NCBI GenBank assembly: GCA_041592335.1
Contig: JBFHQE010000001.1
Span: forward strand, 372,001-436,000
Direction: 5' to 3'
Origin: JBFHQE01 sp041592335
Lineage (GTDB): Bacteria > Pseudomonadota > Gammaproteobacteria > Thiohalobacterales > Thiohalobacteraceae
DNA length: 64,000 nt
The translations under genes and the position numbers were made by a program. This document shows, in pieces, positions 16,273 through 24,020 of this stretch. The notes under the pieces were generated by a model. That model was given only the letters and a program-made list of their open reading frames with translations, searched no databases and had not been told where the DNA came from. Every line of letters begins with the position of its first letter. Position 1 is the first letter of the stretch.

Positions 16273-16539
16273 ATGACGCGTATGGTGCAATGTGTGAAGC
16301 TGGGTCGGGAAGCCGAGGGTCTGGACCGTCCTACCTATCCCGGTGACCTGGGCAAGCGCATCTATGAAAACGTATCCAAGGAAGCCTGGCAGCAGTGGCT
16401 GAAACAGCAGACCATCCTGATCAACGAGTATCGCCTGTCTCCCATTGAACCGAAGGCGCGCACTTTCCTGGAAGAGCAGATGGAAAAATTCTTCTTTGGC
16501 GAAGGTGCCGATACCCCCAAAGAGTTCGTTCCGCAATAA
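16273..16539 (+). CDS. yggX: Probable Fe(2+)-trafficking protein YggX
   Basis: An 88-residue protein of the YggX family, implicated in protecting Fe-S clusters from oxidants. It shows the conserved start MTRMVQCVKLGREAEGLDRP with the single Cys7, then YPGDLGKRIYENVSKEAWQQ and LEEQMEKFFFG. Its placement directly after mutY, whose product carries a 4Fe-4S cluster, is conserved in gammaproteobacteria. A GGAG site precedes the start. Confidence 0.96.
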   Translation: MTRMVQCVKLGREAEGLDRPTYPGDLGKRIYENVSKEAWQQWLKQQTILINEYRLSPIEPKARTFLEEQMEKFFFGEGADTPKEFVPQ

Positions 16540-16576
16540 AAAACAACCTTCTCCGGTGGTTGACCGGGTCAATCGC

Positions 16577-16605
16577 TTGACTCGGTACGCTGCGCCCTGT
16601 TTAAT
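16577..16605 (+). promoter_or_regulatory. Sigma-70 promoter of tRNA-Phe
   Basis: TTGACT at 16577-16582 and TTTAAT at 16600-16605 are separated by exactly 17 bases. A GC-rich discriminator follows, as is usual for stable RNA promoters, and transcription would begin roughly 40 bases before the mature tRNA. Confidence 0.7.
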
Positions 16606-16653
16606 ACGCGCTCCGTTTCGCCCCGCGAAACGCGACCTCAAGAAATATCACCT

Positions 16654-16729
16654 GGCCAGGTAGCTCAGTTGGTAGAGCAGGGGATTGAAAATCCCCGTGT
16701 CGGCGGTTCGATTCCGTCCCTGGCCACCA
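16654..16729 (+). tRNA. tRNA-Phe (anticodon GAA)
   Basis: The 76-base sequence forms a full cloverleaf with encoded CCA. The acceptor stem starts GGCCAGG and ends CCTGGCC. The D-loop is AGCTCAGTTGGTAGAGC. The anticodon stem GGGGA/TCCCC encloses TTGAAAA (anticodon GAA). The T-arm is GGCGGTTCGATTCCGTC. It has its own promoter match upstream and no other tRNA beside it. Confidence 0.97.
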
Positions 16730-16822
16730 TTTTTGTTGTCTATTCCGACAGTCTTTTAATCAAACTTTACACATCTGGGTCAGCCGGTTCGTAACTTATT
16801 GAAATATAAAACGCGAGAAACG

Positions 16823-16837
16823 GGTAAGTATCTTGCA
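16823..16837 (+). promoter_or_regulatory. Sigma-54-like promoter upstream of VPLPA-CTERM gene
   Basis: GG at 16823-16824 and GC at 16835-16836 are spaced by ten bases within GGTAAGTATCTTGCA, matching the invariant GG-N10-GC of RpoN promoters and the TTGCA of the -12 box. The -24 box is only partial. Start of transcription would fall about 58 bases before the ATG at 16906. A sigma-54-dependent regulator (PrsR) is encoded in this window, which fits control of exosortase substrates in other systems. The link here is inference. Confidence 0.45.
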
Positions 16838-16905
16838 TGAAATTTTATGACTAGAGCCGTATTAGCGGCCGGAAACAACAATAAAACCCCGATGGAGGTC
16901 GGAAA

Positions 16906-17607
16906 ATGGAGTCTTCAAGTCTAAAGTCGAGCCTTAGCGCCGCATTATTTTGCAGCGCAATCTGCACTTCTGTCGCGCATGCCGTACCTGTACTGCAGCT
17001 GGGTCCCGATGCAGGTGATACCCAGGCGACATACGATTCTGGTACACAGACCTGGCTGCTGGGTAATGACGGTGGAACGTTCACGTTTAACGCATACAAC
17101 CTTGGGACCGACAGCTTAACTGCTTATATAATCGTTGCCTCGATTCCCATGTTGACCACTGACGTTTTCGATATTTCAGTTGTCAATGACAGTGCGACTG
17201 TGTCGCTGTTTGACTCCGGCTATGGTACTCCGCCCTTTGAAGACCCCAACAGTATTGCGCCACATGGTATCTATGATACTTACAGCGAGATTTACGAAAT
17301 TACTTTCAACGGCCCACAGGTTACTGTGTATGACGTTGAGCCGGGACAAACTGGCACCGCATCAGGTTATGTCGAAAACATCTCAATAACCCTTAACTGG
17401 GCAGATCCAACTCTTACCGGCATACATATCGATTTGTTTACTGCTGACTGGGATGAAACAAAGGCTCAAAAAATCGTTACCGGTTTCGCGCCATTTAGCC
17501 ACGATGCCCAGGTGAACGATACGTCAGTCGTGCCTGTTCCCGCCGCTGTCTGGTTGTTTGGCTCTGGATTGCTTGGTCTGGTAGGGATTGCTCGACGCAA
17601 GAACTAG
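16906..17607 (+). CDS. VPLPA/PEP-CTERM sorting-domain exported protein
   Basis: A 233-residue exported protein of unknown function with a signal peptide (LKSSLSAALFCSAICTSVAHA). The mature part is acidic, low in cysteine and beta-rich. The C-terminus is an exosortase sorting signal: VPVPAAVWLFGSGLLGLVGI followed by ARRKN, that is, a VPxPA motif, a membrane segment and a basic tail. It should be cut by an exosortase and passed to the cell surface or extracellular matrix. The likely enzyme is encoded at 44816-46405. GGAGG precedes the start. It stands alone between tRNA-Phe and a terminator, far from the exopolysaccharide locus, as is common for such substrates. Confidence 0.88.
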   Translation: MESSSLKSSLSAALFCSAICTSVAHAVPVLQLGPDAGDTQATYDSGTQTWLLGNDGGTFTFNAYNLGTDSLTAYIIVASIPMLTTDVFDISVVNDSATVSLFDSGYGTPPFEDPNSIAPHGIYDTYSEIYEITFNGPQVTVYDVEPGQTGTASGYVENISITLNWADPTLTGIHIDLFTADWDETKAQKIVTGFAPFSHDAQVNDTSVVPVPAAVWLFGSGLLGLVGIARRKN

Positions 17608-17631
17608 GCAGTTCATTTCTGCCACATAAAC

Positions 17632-17657
17632 AAACGGCTCTCGGAGCCGTTTTTTTA
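17632..17657. terminator. Strong terminator after VPLPA-CTERM gene
   Basis: AAACGGCTC and GAGCCGTTT form a perfect stem with a TCG loop followed by a T-run. It lies 25 bases after the stop and directly before the stop of the convergent L,D-transpeptidase gene. Confidence 0.9.
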
Positions 17658-17660
17658 TGT

Positions 17661-19205
17661 CTACAGTGTCGGTGGTGGTGCATCTAGCGCGGACAGCACC
17701 CGCTCATCGCGGTTGTAGATATCTTCGACGAAGCGGATGGAATCTGTTTCGTCATCAGTGACCACGGTCCAGTACAGCAGGTGTACGGGTATTTTCTGCT
17801 TGAGATTGATTCGGGCGTCGAGTGTTGTGGACAGGCTTGATTCAATGCGGGTGCGCGACCAGTCTGTGTTCTCTTCGAGCACCCATTCCAGCAGATCGAT
17901 CGGGTCTTTCACCCGGATACAGCCGGAGGAAAAGTCGCGGCGTGTCTTGCTGTAGAGATCGCGCGAAGGCGTATCGTGCAAATACACATTGTGCTCGTTC
18001 GGGAACATGAACTTGACCTGGCCAAGTGCGTTGCTCGGCCCGGGTTGCTGACGCAACCGGTAAGGGAAATTGCTGGCGGACAGGGATTTCCAGCTGATCT
18101 CGCGATTAGAAAGCAGGTTGCCCCTGGGATCGAGAACCTGGAAACCCATCTTTTCAAAATAAGCTGGGTCGTTTTGAAACTTCGGCAGAATGTCGATGCG
18201 CGCCAGTTTGTGCGGTACCTCCCACCAGGGGTTAACCACCACAAAGCTCATGGACGAAGAAAAGATCGGGGTTTGCCGATAGGTTTTGCCGACGACGACA
18301 TTATGTACCCGGCTGATTGCCGCGCCTTCATGGGCTTCCAGTTCATAGTTGGCAATATTCACCCGTAGATGCTTGTAACCGAGATCCTCCGGCAGCCAGC
18401 GCCAGCGTTCCAGATTGACGCGTATCTGGTTCACCCGGTCGCGCGGCGAGCGATTGAGTTTGCGCAGCGTGGCAGGGCCGATGATGCCATCCGGTTCCAG
18501 GTTGGCGCGCCGCTGGAATTGTTTTACCGCCGCAACCAGGGCTTCATCATAATAAGCCTCGTCGATGTCGGGTTCGGCCGTGAGGTCGCCGGAGGCGATC
18601 AGGCGCTGGCGTAATTGCATAACGCGAGCGTCGGTCGTGCCGGGTTTTAACAGGTTACCCTCATCAATACTGTTCCAGCCGCCATCAGCCTCGATGGCGC
18701 GGTAATGCGCCAGTGCTTGCTTCAGAATCTGGTAGCGTGGTTGCGAGGGGGCTAATGCCTCCAGGGAAAGTTCTACCTGATTACTGGCAAGCGCTTGCTG
18801 CAGATGAGCTACCAGGTCTTTTTCGCGACGGTGAGCAGTCCAGGTGGGTTCGATTGCCACTGGGTTCAGTTTGCCTCCCAGCAGGTGGCCGGCAAGGGCA
18901 AGATAGGCGTCCGTGGCGACGATATCGCGTTGGTCTGACTGCAGTGAGCCGGATGTTAATAACTGCTGGTGGTAGTCGCCGGGGGTCAGTCCGTGTGACT
19001 GGCTGTTTTCGATGGCTGATATCAGTTGGTCTATCTGGGTTTCTTGCCAGGCGAGCGAGTAATTATTTTCGGCATATAACCGGGGCGTGGAATGTATGGC
19101 CAGCAGTGCCTGTTGGTTTTGCAAATTGGCGAGATCGGTTTTGATGTCGGCATAGGCGACCGTTGAAGCAATACAAAGCGATATAAGGAACGGGATTCTG
19201 GACAT
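17661..19205 (-). CDS. L,D-transpeptidase, YcbB/LdtD type
   Basis: Periplasmic enzyme of 514 residues that makes 3-3 cross-links in peptidoglycan or attaches lipoproteins. It has a signal peptide (MSRIPFLISLCIASTVAYAD), an N-terminal helical scaffold domain, a peptidoglycan-binding domain (YYDEALVAAVKQFQRRANLE then PDGIIGPATLRKLN, about residues 215-255), and a C-terminal YkuD catalytic domain with HDTPSRDLYSKTRRDFSSGC followed by IRV, containing the active-site His and Cys. Length and order match LdtD-type proteins, though it is shorter than the E. coli protein of about 615 residues. The start at 19205 is chosen as the first signal-like Met. It lies 13 bases after a universal stress protein gene and is probably co-transcribed with it. 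Confidence 0.92.
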   Translation of the reverse strand: MSRIPFLISLCIASTVAYADIKTDLANLQNQQALLAIHSTPRLYAENNYSLAWQETQIDQLISAIENSQSHGLTPGDYHQQLLTSGSLQSDQRDIVATDAYLALAGHLLGGKLNPVAIEPTWTAHRREKDLVAHLQQALASNQVELSLEALAPSQPRYQILKQALAHYRAIEADGGWNSIDEGNLLKPGTTDARVMQLRQRLIASGDLTAEPDIDEAYYDEALVAAVKQFQRRANLEPDGIIGPATLRKLNRSPRDRVNQIRVNLERWRWLPEDLGYKHLRVNIANYELEAHEGAAISRVHNVVVGKTYRQTPIFSSSMSFVVVNPWWEVPHKLARIDILPKFQNDPAYFEKMGFQVLDPRGNLLSNREISWKSLSASNFPYRLRQQPGPSNALGQVKFMFPNEHNVYLHDTPSRDLYSKTRRDFSSGCIRVKDPIDLLEWVLEENTDWSRTRIESSLSTTLDARINLKQKIPVHLLYWTVVTDDETDSIRFVEDIYNRDERVLSALDAPPPTL

Positions 19206-19218
19206 GACGGATTTGCGG

Positions 19219-20130
19219 TTAAACCGGAGTTGAGAAGGATTTGGGTTTGACGGCGATAATTGAGCAATTAATGGCGGACAGGATGCGCTCGGCGGTATTG
19301 CCAATGAAAAAGCCCTTGATGCCGGTTCTGGCTACGGTACCCATGACAATGAGCTCGGCCTTCTTCTCGGCCGCCAGGCTTGGGATGACTTGTCCTGGCT
19401 CGCCTTTCAGTAAGTGAATAAAGGTAGGAATGCCATCAAGATCGCGTTCATGCAGTAAAGCGTCAAGCTGGTCCCGGTGCTCTTTCTTGGTGTAGTTAAG
19501 CAGGTTCTCAATGTCGACCTCGGGTAATTCGCCAAGATGTGTGCGCAGGGTGTCTTCGTAGGCCAGGTTCCAGGCATGCACGATGTGAAGTTCGCCATTG
19601 TCGCTGCGAGTGATGGAAGTGGCCAGTTCAAGAATGAGCTGATTGAGTTCTGCGTTTGCGGGTTCGGAAGGATCGATGTCCACGGCGGCAATGATGCGTT
19701 TGAAATGCTGCGCTTGCGAAGGTTTGATGATCCATACCGGGCAGGGGCATTTTCTCAATAAATGCATGTCCGTGCTGCCAAAGAGCATATTTCCAATAGA
19801 TTCGCTTCCTTCAGCGGATTTAATCACCAGGTCATAGCCGGCTTTTTCGACGCCCCTGATAATCTGCAGGAAAGGCGTGCCGACCCAGACTGAGGAAGAG
19901 AGTTCAACGTCGTCTGTATCGAAGCGGGCTTTGAAATTGTTTAGCAGGTTTTCCTGAATACGGATAAAGGCGTCCTGGATTTTTTCCAGGGTACGTGGAA
20001 TTACGGGATAAACGCTGGCAATGGTCAAGTGAGCGGAATTTTTTTTCGCTAATTTAAGCGCGCGCTCGAAAGCTGAATCAGCAGTGTAGGCCGGGTCGTA
20101 AATAAACAGAATGTTAGTGAAACGTTTCAT
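19219..20130 (-). CDS. Two-domain universal stress protein, UspE-like
   Basis: Cytoplasmic protein of 303 residues made of two Usp domains. The first half begins MKRFTNILFIYDPAYTADSA and ends LLRKCPCPVWIIKP. The second begins RIIAAVDIDPSEPANAELNQ and ends with the ATP-site text VMGTVARTGIKGFFIGNTAE followed by ILSAINCSIIAVKP. Tandem organisation is that of UspE. The start at 20130 is chosen because upstream in-frame sequence has no Usp character, but no good ribosome site is seen. It leads into the L,D-transpeptidase gene, which suggests a cell-envelope or stationary-phase response unit. Confidence 0.9.
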   Translation of the reverse strand: MKRFTNILFIYDPAYTADSAFERALKLAKKNSAHLTIASVYPVIPRTLEKIQDAFIRIQENLLNNFKARFDTDDVELSSSVWVGTPFLQIIRGVEKAGYDLVIKSAEGSESIGNMLFGSTDMHLLRKCPCPVWIIKPSQAQHFKRIIAAVDIDPSEPANAELNQLILELATSITRSDNGELHIVHAWNLAYEDTLRTHLGELPEVDIENLLNYTKKEHRDQLDALLHERDLDGIPTFIHLLKGEPGQVIPSLAAEKKAELIVMGTVARTGIKGFFIGNTAERILSAINCSIIAVKPKSFSTPV

Positions 20131-20280
20131 AACGGAAGACCTGTGGTTGAATGCCTGATTCCACTTCATTTTTTTACTCTGCCGGTGTCTTGTCAATAGA
20201 TAGCGCGGATACGGTTGACGATTCCGGTGCTGAATGTCGATACTTTGTCGGAAGAAACCACCAAATGTGACTGGAAACGA

Positions 20281-22047
20281 ATGACACTTGCGGAAATGAT
20301 GCAGCAATTGGGTATGTTAATCGGCGGGATTGGCCTGTTCCTGCTGGCGGTGCACATGATTACCGACGGTTTGACCTTCGCCGCCGGTGATGCTCTGCGC
20401 GATTTGCTGGCCAGCTGGACGCGTTCGATCGGTCGCGGCATCCTGGCTGGTCTGACCTTTACCGCCATTGTGCAGTCTTCCAGCGCGGTCACCGTCGCCA
20501 CCATCGGTTTTGTAAACGCCGGTTTGCTGAGCCTGTCGCAGGCGCTGGGTGTGGTGTATGGCGCCAACATCGGAACGACAATGACCGGTTGGCTGGTGGC
20601 GGCAGTGGGATTCAAAATCAAGGTGGAGGCCTTTGCCCTGCCCATGATCGGGATCGGCATGCTACTGCAGTTGAGTGGCGCCAGGCAGCGGCGCGGCGCC
20701 ATCGGTCAGGCACTGGCCGGTTTCGGGTTGTTCTTTATTGGTATTGATGTGCTCAAAGGCGCCTTCGAAGGTGCAGCGCAAAGCATCGATTTCTACTCGC
20801 TCGCGCCTGAAGGCGCGTTGGCAACCATATTGTTTGTCGGCATCGGTTTTCTCATGACCATGCTGATGCAGTCTTCCAGTGCCGCGATTGCCATCATATT
20901 AACCGCGGCAACGGGCGGCGTGTTTCCCCTGGCCAGTGCGGCGGCGATGGTAATTGGCGCCAATATCGGCACCACCTCGACAGCGGCACTGGCGGTTATT
21001 GGTGCGACGTCGAATGCCAAACGCGTCGCCAGCGCGCATATCGTGTTCAATTTTCTTACCGGCCTGGTGGCGTTGCTGATTATGCCGCTGATGCTGTGGC
21101 TGGTGCAGGAAATTGGCCGCACTCTGCACATGGAAGGGCATCCCGCGGTAGTGCTGGCGATATTTCATACGGCATTTAACGTGTTAGGCGTGTTGTTGCT
21201 TTGGCCTTTCACTCATCCGCTGACGAAGTTCCTCAATGGCCGCTTTGTCAGCCAGGAGGAAATGGCCAGTCGTCCACAGTATCTGGATAAGAACATTGTC
21301 GAGACTTCGGCCTTGGCGATACAGGCCTTGCATATGGAACTCGAACGTACTCGAGGTATGTTGCAGGCACTGGCCCGGAAGGTTTTAAGCTGGGAGTCGA
21401 TAGATCGACCCAGGATAGAAATTGAATCACAAAGTATCGATACCCTGACGATTGCTGTCGGCGACTTTGTTTCCCGGCTGGAACGTCGCTCCCTGCCGGA
21501 AGATGTCACCGCGATGTTACCCACTGTCATTAGAGGTGCAGAGTACCTTAATCGCTCTGCCGAACTGGCCAGTGAATTTTCCGCCAAGGCGTCAGTGATG
21601 GGGCATGTTGAGGATGAAAAGGCCAGGCAGCAGCTAAACGATTTCCGTCATGTGCTGATTGAAGTCTTCGAGGATGGAGCGGAGAAAGAGCAGGATGCAA
21701 TTGCTTCGTTTGTGGCGCACAAGACGGAAGAAATACAGTCGGCTTACTATACGGTTAAGCACGAGATACTGGTTGCAGGTTCCAATGCGCGTTTGAAAAT
21801 ATCTGTAATGTCCCTGTTGCTGGAAGAAATTAATCGCCTGAAACGCATGTCCGAGCAATACCTCAAGGCAATGATTGATCTCGGGGTGTTGCAATCAGAT
21901 GAGTTGGGTAAATTGGTAAGTGAAAAATTATCCGCCAAGGGCGGGGAAAAGGGTGCGGAGCCCGTTGCTCATGACCTCGACGGCGATGGCGGTGAGCACC
22001 AGGCCGAACAACCGGTTGAGGATGTTAATCCCGATCGGCCCAAGTAG
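20281..22047 (+). CDS. Na/Pi cotransporter family protein with PhoU-like C-terminus
   Basis: Inner-membrane protein of the NptA/YjbB (PF02690) family, expected to move phosphate with Na+. The core has the two inverted QSSSA repeats (TAIVQSSSAVTVATIG and MLMQSSSAAIAIILT), each followed by GANIGTT. A cytoplasmic PhoU-like helical region begins near residue 350. The start at 20281 gives 588 residues. An earlier in-frame start at 20215 would add a non-conserved 22-residue leader. The last 40 codons overlap, on the other strand, the 3' end of marC and encode an acidic hydrophilic tail (HDLDGDGGEHQAEQPVED), which is probably not conserved. Direction of phosphate transport is unknown. Confidence 0.88.
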   Translation: MTLAEMMQQLGMLIGGIGLFLLAVHMITDGLTFAAGDALRDLLASWTRSIGRGILAGLTFTAIVQSSSAVTVATIGFVNAGLLSLSQALGVVYGANIGTTMTGWLVAAVGFKIKVEAFALPMIGIGMLLQLSGARQRRGAIGQALAGFGLFFIGIDVLKGAFEGAAQSIDFYSLAPEGALATILFVGIGFLMTMLMQSSSAAIAIILTAATGGVFPLASAAAMVIGANIGTTSTAALAVIGATSNAKRVASAHIVFNFLTGLVALLIMPLMLWLVQEIGRTLHMEGHPAVVLAIFHTAFNVLGVLLLWPFTHPLTKFLNGRFVSQEEMASRPQYLDKNIVETSALAIQALHMELERTRGMLQALARKVLSWESIDRPRIEIESQSIDTLTIAVGDFVSRLERRSLPEDVTAMLPTVIRGAEYLNRSAELASEFSAKASVMGHVEDEKARQQLNDFRHVLIEVFEDGAEKEQDAIASFVAHKTEEIQSAYYTVKHEILVAGSNARLKISVMSLLLEEINRLKRMSEQYLKAMIDLGVLQSDELGKLVSEKLSAKGGEKGAEPVAHDLDGDGGEHQAEQPVEDVNPDRPK

Positions 22048-22563
22048 CTTGCCAATCGGGTTGGCGAGCAGCAACACCAGCCACAGAATCAGGGCAACCA
22101 GCACAATCACCAGGATCATCCACAGCAAATGCAGTTCCGCGCCGGGGCGGTGTGCCTGAATAATGACGGTGCTGATTGAGCCGGGGCCGGCCAGTAACGG
22201 AATGGCGATGGGGACCACGGCAATACTCGCCCGGCTTTCCGCAGCGATTTTTTCTGCCGGAGTGGTGCGCATCTGATCCGGTTGCGCGCGCAGCATGGCC
22301 AGTGCCATTAACAGCAAAACAATGCCGCCGCCAACCCGGAACGACGCCAGGCTGGTGCCGAGAATGGTCAGCATGGCCTCGCCGAACACGGCGGATGACA
22401 CCAGGACCGCAATCACAGTGAAAGTGGCAACTGTCGCCGCCCGGTTGCGGTCGCTTGCCGTATAGCCCTGGGTCAGGCTAAGGAAAATAGGGATGGCGGC
22501 GAACGGGTCGAGGATGACCAGCAGGGCGGTGAAAAAACGGCTGTATTCGCTCCAGTATTCCAT
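21928..22563 (-). CDS. MarC family integral membrane protein
   Basis: A 211-residue inner-membrane protein with six hydrophobic segments. The family-typical start is FFTALLVILDPFAAIPIFLS, the loop IAVVPIAIPLLAGPGSISTV contains the PLLAGPG motif, and the end is AIAVEVMSNGLRTLFPALGG. The function of MarC proteins is not known. The old link to antibiotic resistance was not upheld. Its last 120 bases are shared with the convergent Na/Pi transporter gene. It is divergent from the zinc-type operon. Confidence 0.92.
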   Translation of the reverse strand: MEYWSEYSRFFTALLVILDPFAAIPIFLSLTQGYTASDRNRAATVATFTVIAVLVSSAVFGEAMLTILGTSLASFRVGGGIVLLLMALAMLRAQPDQMRTTPAEKIAAESRASIAVVPIAIPLLAGPGSISTVIIQAHRPGAELHLLWMILVIVLVALILWLVLLLANPIGKLLGPIGINILNRLFGLVLTAIAVEVMSNGLRTLFPALGG

Positions 22564-22699
22564 TGTGAGTTGGTTGCTATCAAAAACACCGGTAGAAAAT
22601 TGAAGTTAGCTTAGCATGCCTGTCGGTATTGGATGGAGGGAACCTTTGTTGCGCTATCTAATCTTTAGAGAAATACAGGTAAGATAGGTGACGTGAAAA

Positions 22700-23308
22700 A
22701 TGGCGGATTCTGCAACTATGACGAAATATCCATTCCTATCAGACAATGTCAGAAAAACCTTCAAGATGAGTGCGGGCGCCCTGGCCGGTGGTCTGTGGCT
22801 GGTGAGTCCCCTGGCGATGGCGGAGGAGGCTGATCATCGCGAGCATGGTGCGCATGAACATGGCGCGGCAATGCTCACTGTTGTGATCGAAGATAACATG
22901 CTGGAAATGGTCTTCAGTGCGCCGGCGGCCAACATCGTGGGTTTCGAGCAGGTGCCGCACGACGATGCGCAGCGTAACGCCGTGGCCGAGGCGGTGAGTC
23001 AGTTGAAACAGGCAGAGGTTTTGTTCGGGTTGCCTGCGGAGGCAGATTGTCAACTGGATCATGTGGAAATAGAAAGCGCGCTACTGGAGCAAGAGGGTCA
23101 TCAAGATCATGCGCATGAAGAAGAACGTCATGCCGATTTCGATGTCAGCTATCGCTACAATTGTCAGGCAACGGAAAAGCTGGATTCGATTGATGTGAAT
23201 ATCTTTACCGCGTTTCCGCATAACCAGCATATCGAAGTGCAGTACATTACATCGGCGGGCCAGGGTATGCAGGCACTGGAAGCGGGAAACAGTCGGATAA
23301 AGTTTTAA
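22700..23308 (+). CDS. zrgA: ZrgA-like (DUF2796) periplasmic zinc protein
   Basis: A 202-residue exported protein with a long N-region and the signal core MSAGALAGGLWLVSPLAMAE. It carries two His-rich stretches (EEADHREHGAHEHGAA and EGHQDHAHEEERHADF) and the DUF2796 text VIEDNMLEMVFSAPAANIVG, FGLPAEADCQLDHVEIES and FDVSYRYNCQ. In Vibrio cholerae the DUF2796 protein ZrgA is part of a zinc-uptake operon with ABC genes. The same order (DUF2796, ATPase, FtsX-type permease, DUF3299) is found here. AGGTGA precedes the start at 22700. No convincing Zur box was seen upstream. Family is firm and zinc uptake is by analogy. Confidence 0.87.
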   Translation: MADSATMTKYPFLSDNVRKTFKMSAGALAGGLWLVSPLAMAEEADHREHGAHEHGAAMLTVVIEDNMLEMVFSAPAANIVGFEQVPHDDAQRNAVAEAVSQLKQAEVLFGLPAEADCQLDHVEIESALLEQEGHQDHAHEEERHADFDVSYRYNCQATEKLDSIDVNIFTAFPHNQHIEVQYITSAGQGMQALEAGNSRIKF

Positions 23309-23317
23309 CGCACCCTT

Positions 23318-24019
23318 ATGATGATTGAAATCGACAGTTTGCAGTATCGCTGGCGTAAGGATGCGCCGCTGGTGCTGGATATACCCCAATTCAGTCTTGC
23401 GAAAGGAGAGCACCTGTTTATCCGGGGTGCCAGCGGCAGCGGCAAGAGCACCCTGTTAAGTCTGTTGGGCGGCGTTATGTTGCCCCAACAGGGCGATCTG
23501 CGGGTGCTTGGACAATCCTTACCATCGATGCGTGGTGTGGCGCGCGATGCATTTCGTGCCGATCACATCGGTTTTATTTTTCAGATGTTCAATCTGATTC
23601 CCTACCTTTCGGTCATTGATAACGTCATTCTGCCATGCCGATTTTCGAAATTGCGTCAGCAACGGGTATTGAGCTCCGCGGCCACGTTGCAGGATGAGGC
23701 GCGTCGCTTGCTGGGGCAGCTGGATATTCCGGCAGATCTGCATGCCCGCCCGGCAACAGAGTTAAGCGTCGGTCAACAGCAACGGGTGGCGGCGGCGCGG
23801 GCCCTGATGGGCAGTCCGGAACTGGTGATCGCCGACGAGCCGACCTCGGCGCTGGATGCCGACCGGCGCGAAGTGTTTCTGAATCTGTTGTTCAAGGAAT
23901 GCGAGCACGAACATGTCAGCCTGGTGTTCGTCAGTCATGACGCCAGTCTGCAGCCTTTATTCAGTCGCAGTCTCGATCTGGCCGAAATAAATCGCGCCGC
24001 ATCGCGGGAGCTGGCCTGA
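23318..24019 (+). CDS. zrgB: ABC transporter ATP-binding subunit, ZrgB/LolD-like
   Basis: Cytoplasmic ATPase of 233 residues with Walker A (GASGSGKST), the Q-loop region HIGFIFQMFNLIPYLSVIDN, signature LSVGQQQR, Walker B LVIADEPTSALD and the H-loop FVSHD. The sequence is of the LolD/MacB type that pairs with FtsX-like permeases rather than of the classic ZnuC type. It lies nine bases after zrgA and one base before the permease, so it is the energy unit of this operon. Confidence 0.92.
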   Translation: MMIEIDSLQYRWRKDAPLVLDIPQFSLAKGEHLFIRGASGSGKSTLLSLLGGVMLPQQGDLRVLGQSLPSMRGVARDAFRADHIGFIFQMFNLIPYLSVIDNVILPCRFSKLRQQRVLSSAATLQDEARRLLGQLDIPADLHARPATELSVGQQQRVAAARALMGSPELVIADEPTSALDADRREVFLNLLFKECEHEHVSLVFVSHDASLQPLFSRSLDLAEINRAASRELA

Positions 24020-24020
24020 C

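Noticed and set aside
16563..16588. Hairpin after yggX as a terminator
   Set aside because: A stem is possible, but there is no T-tract and the same bases form the -35 region of the tRNA-Phe promoter.
22564..22699. Zur box before zrgA
   Set aside because: A zinc operon suggested one, but no AT-rich palindrome of the Zur type could be found in this gap.
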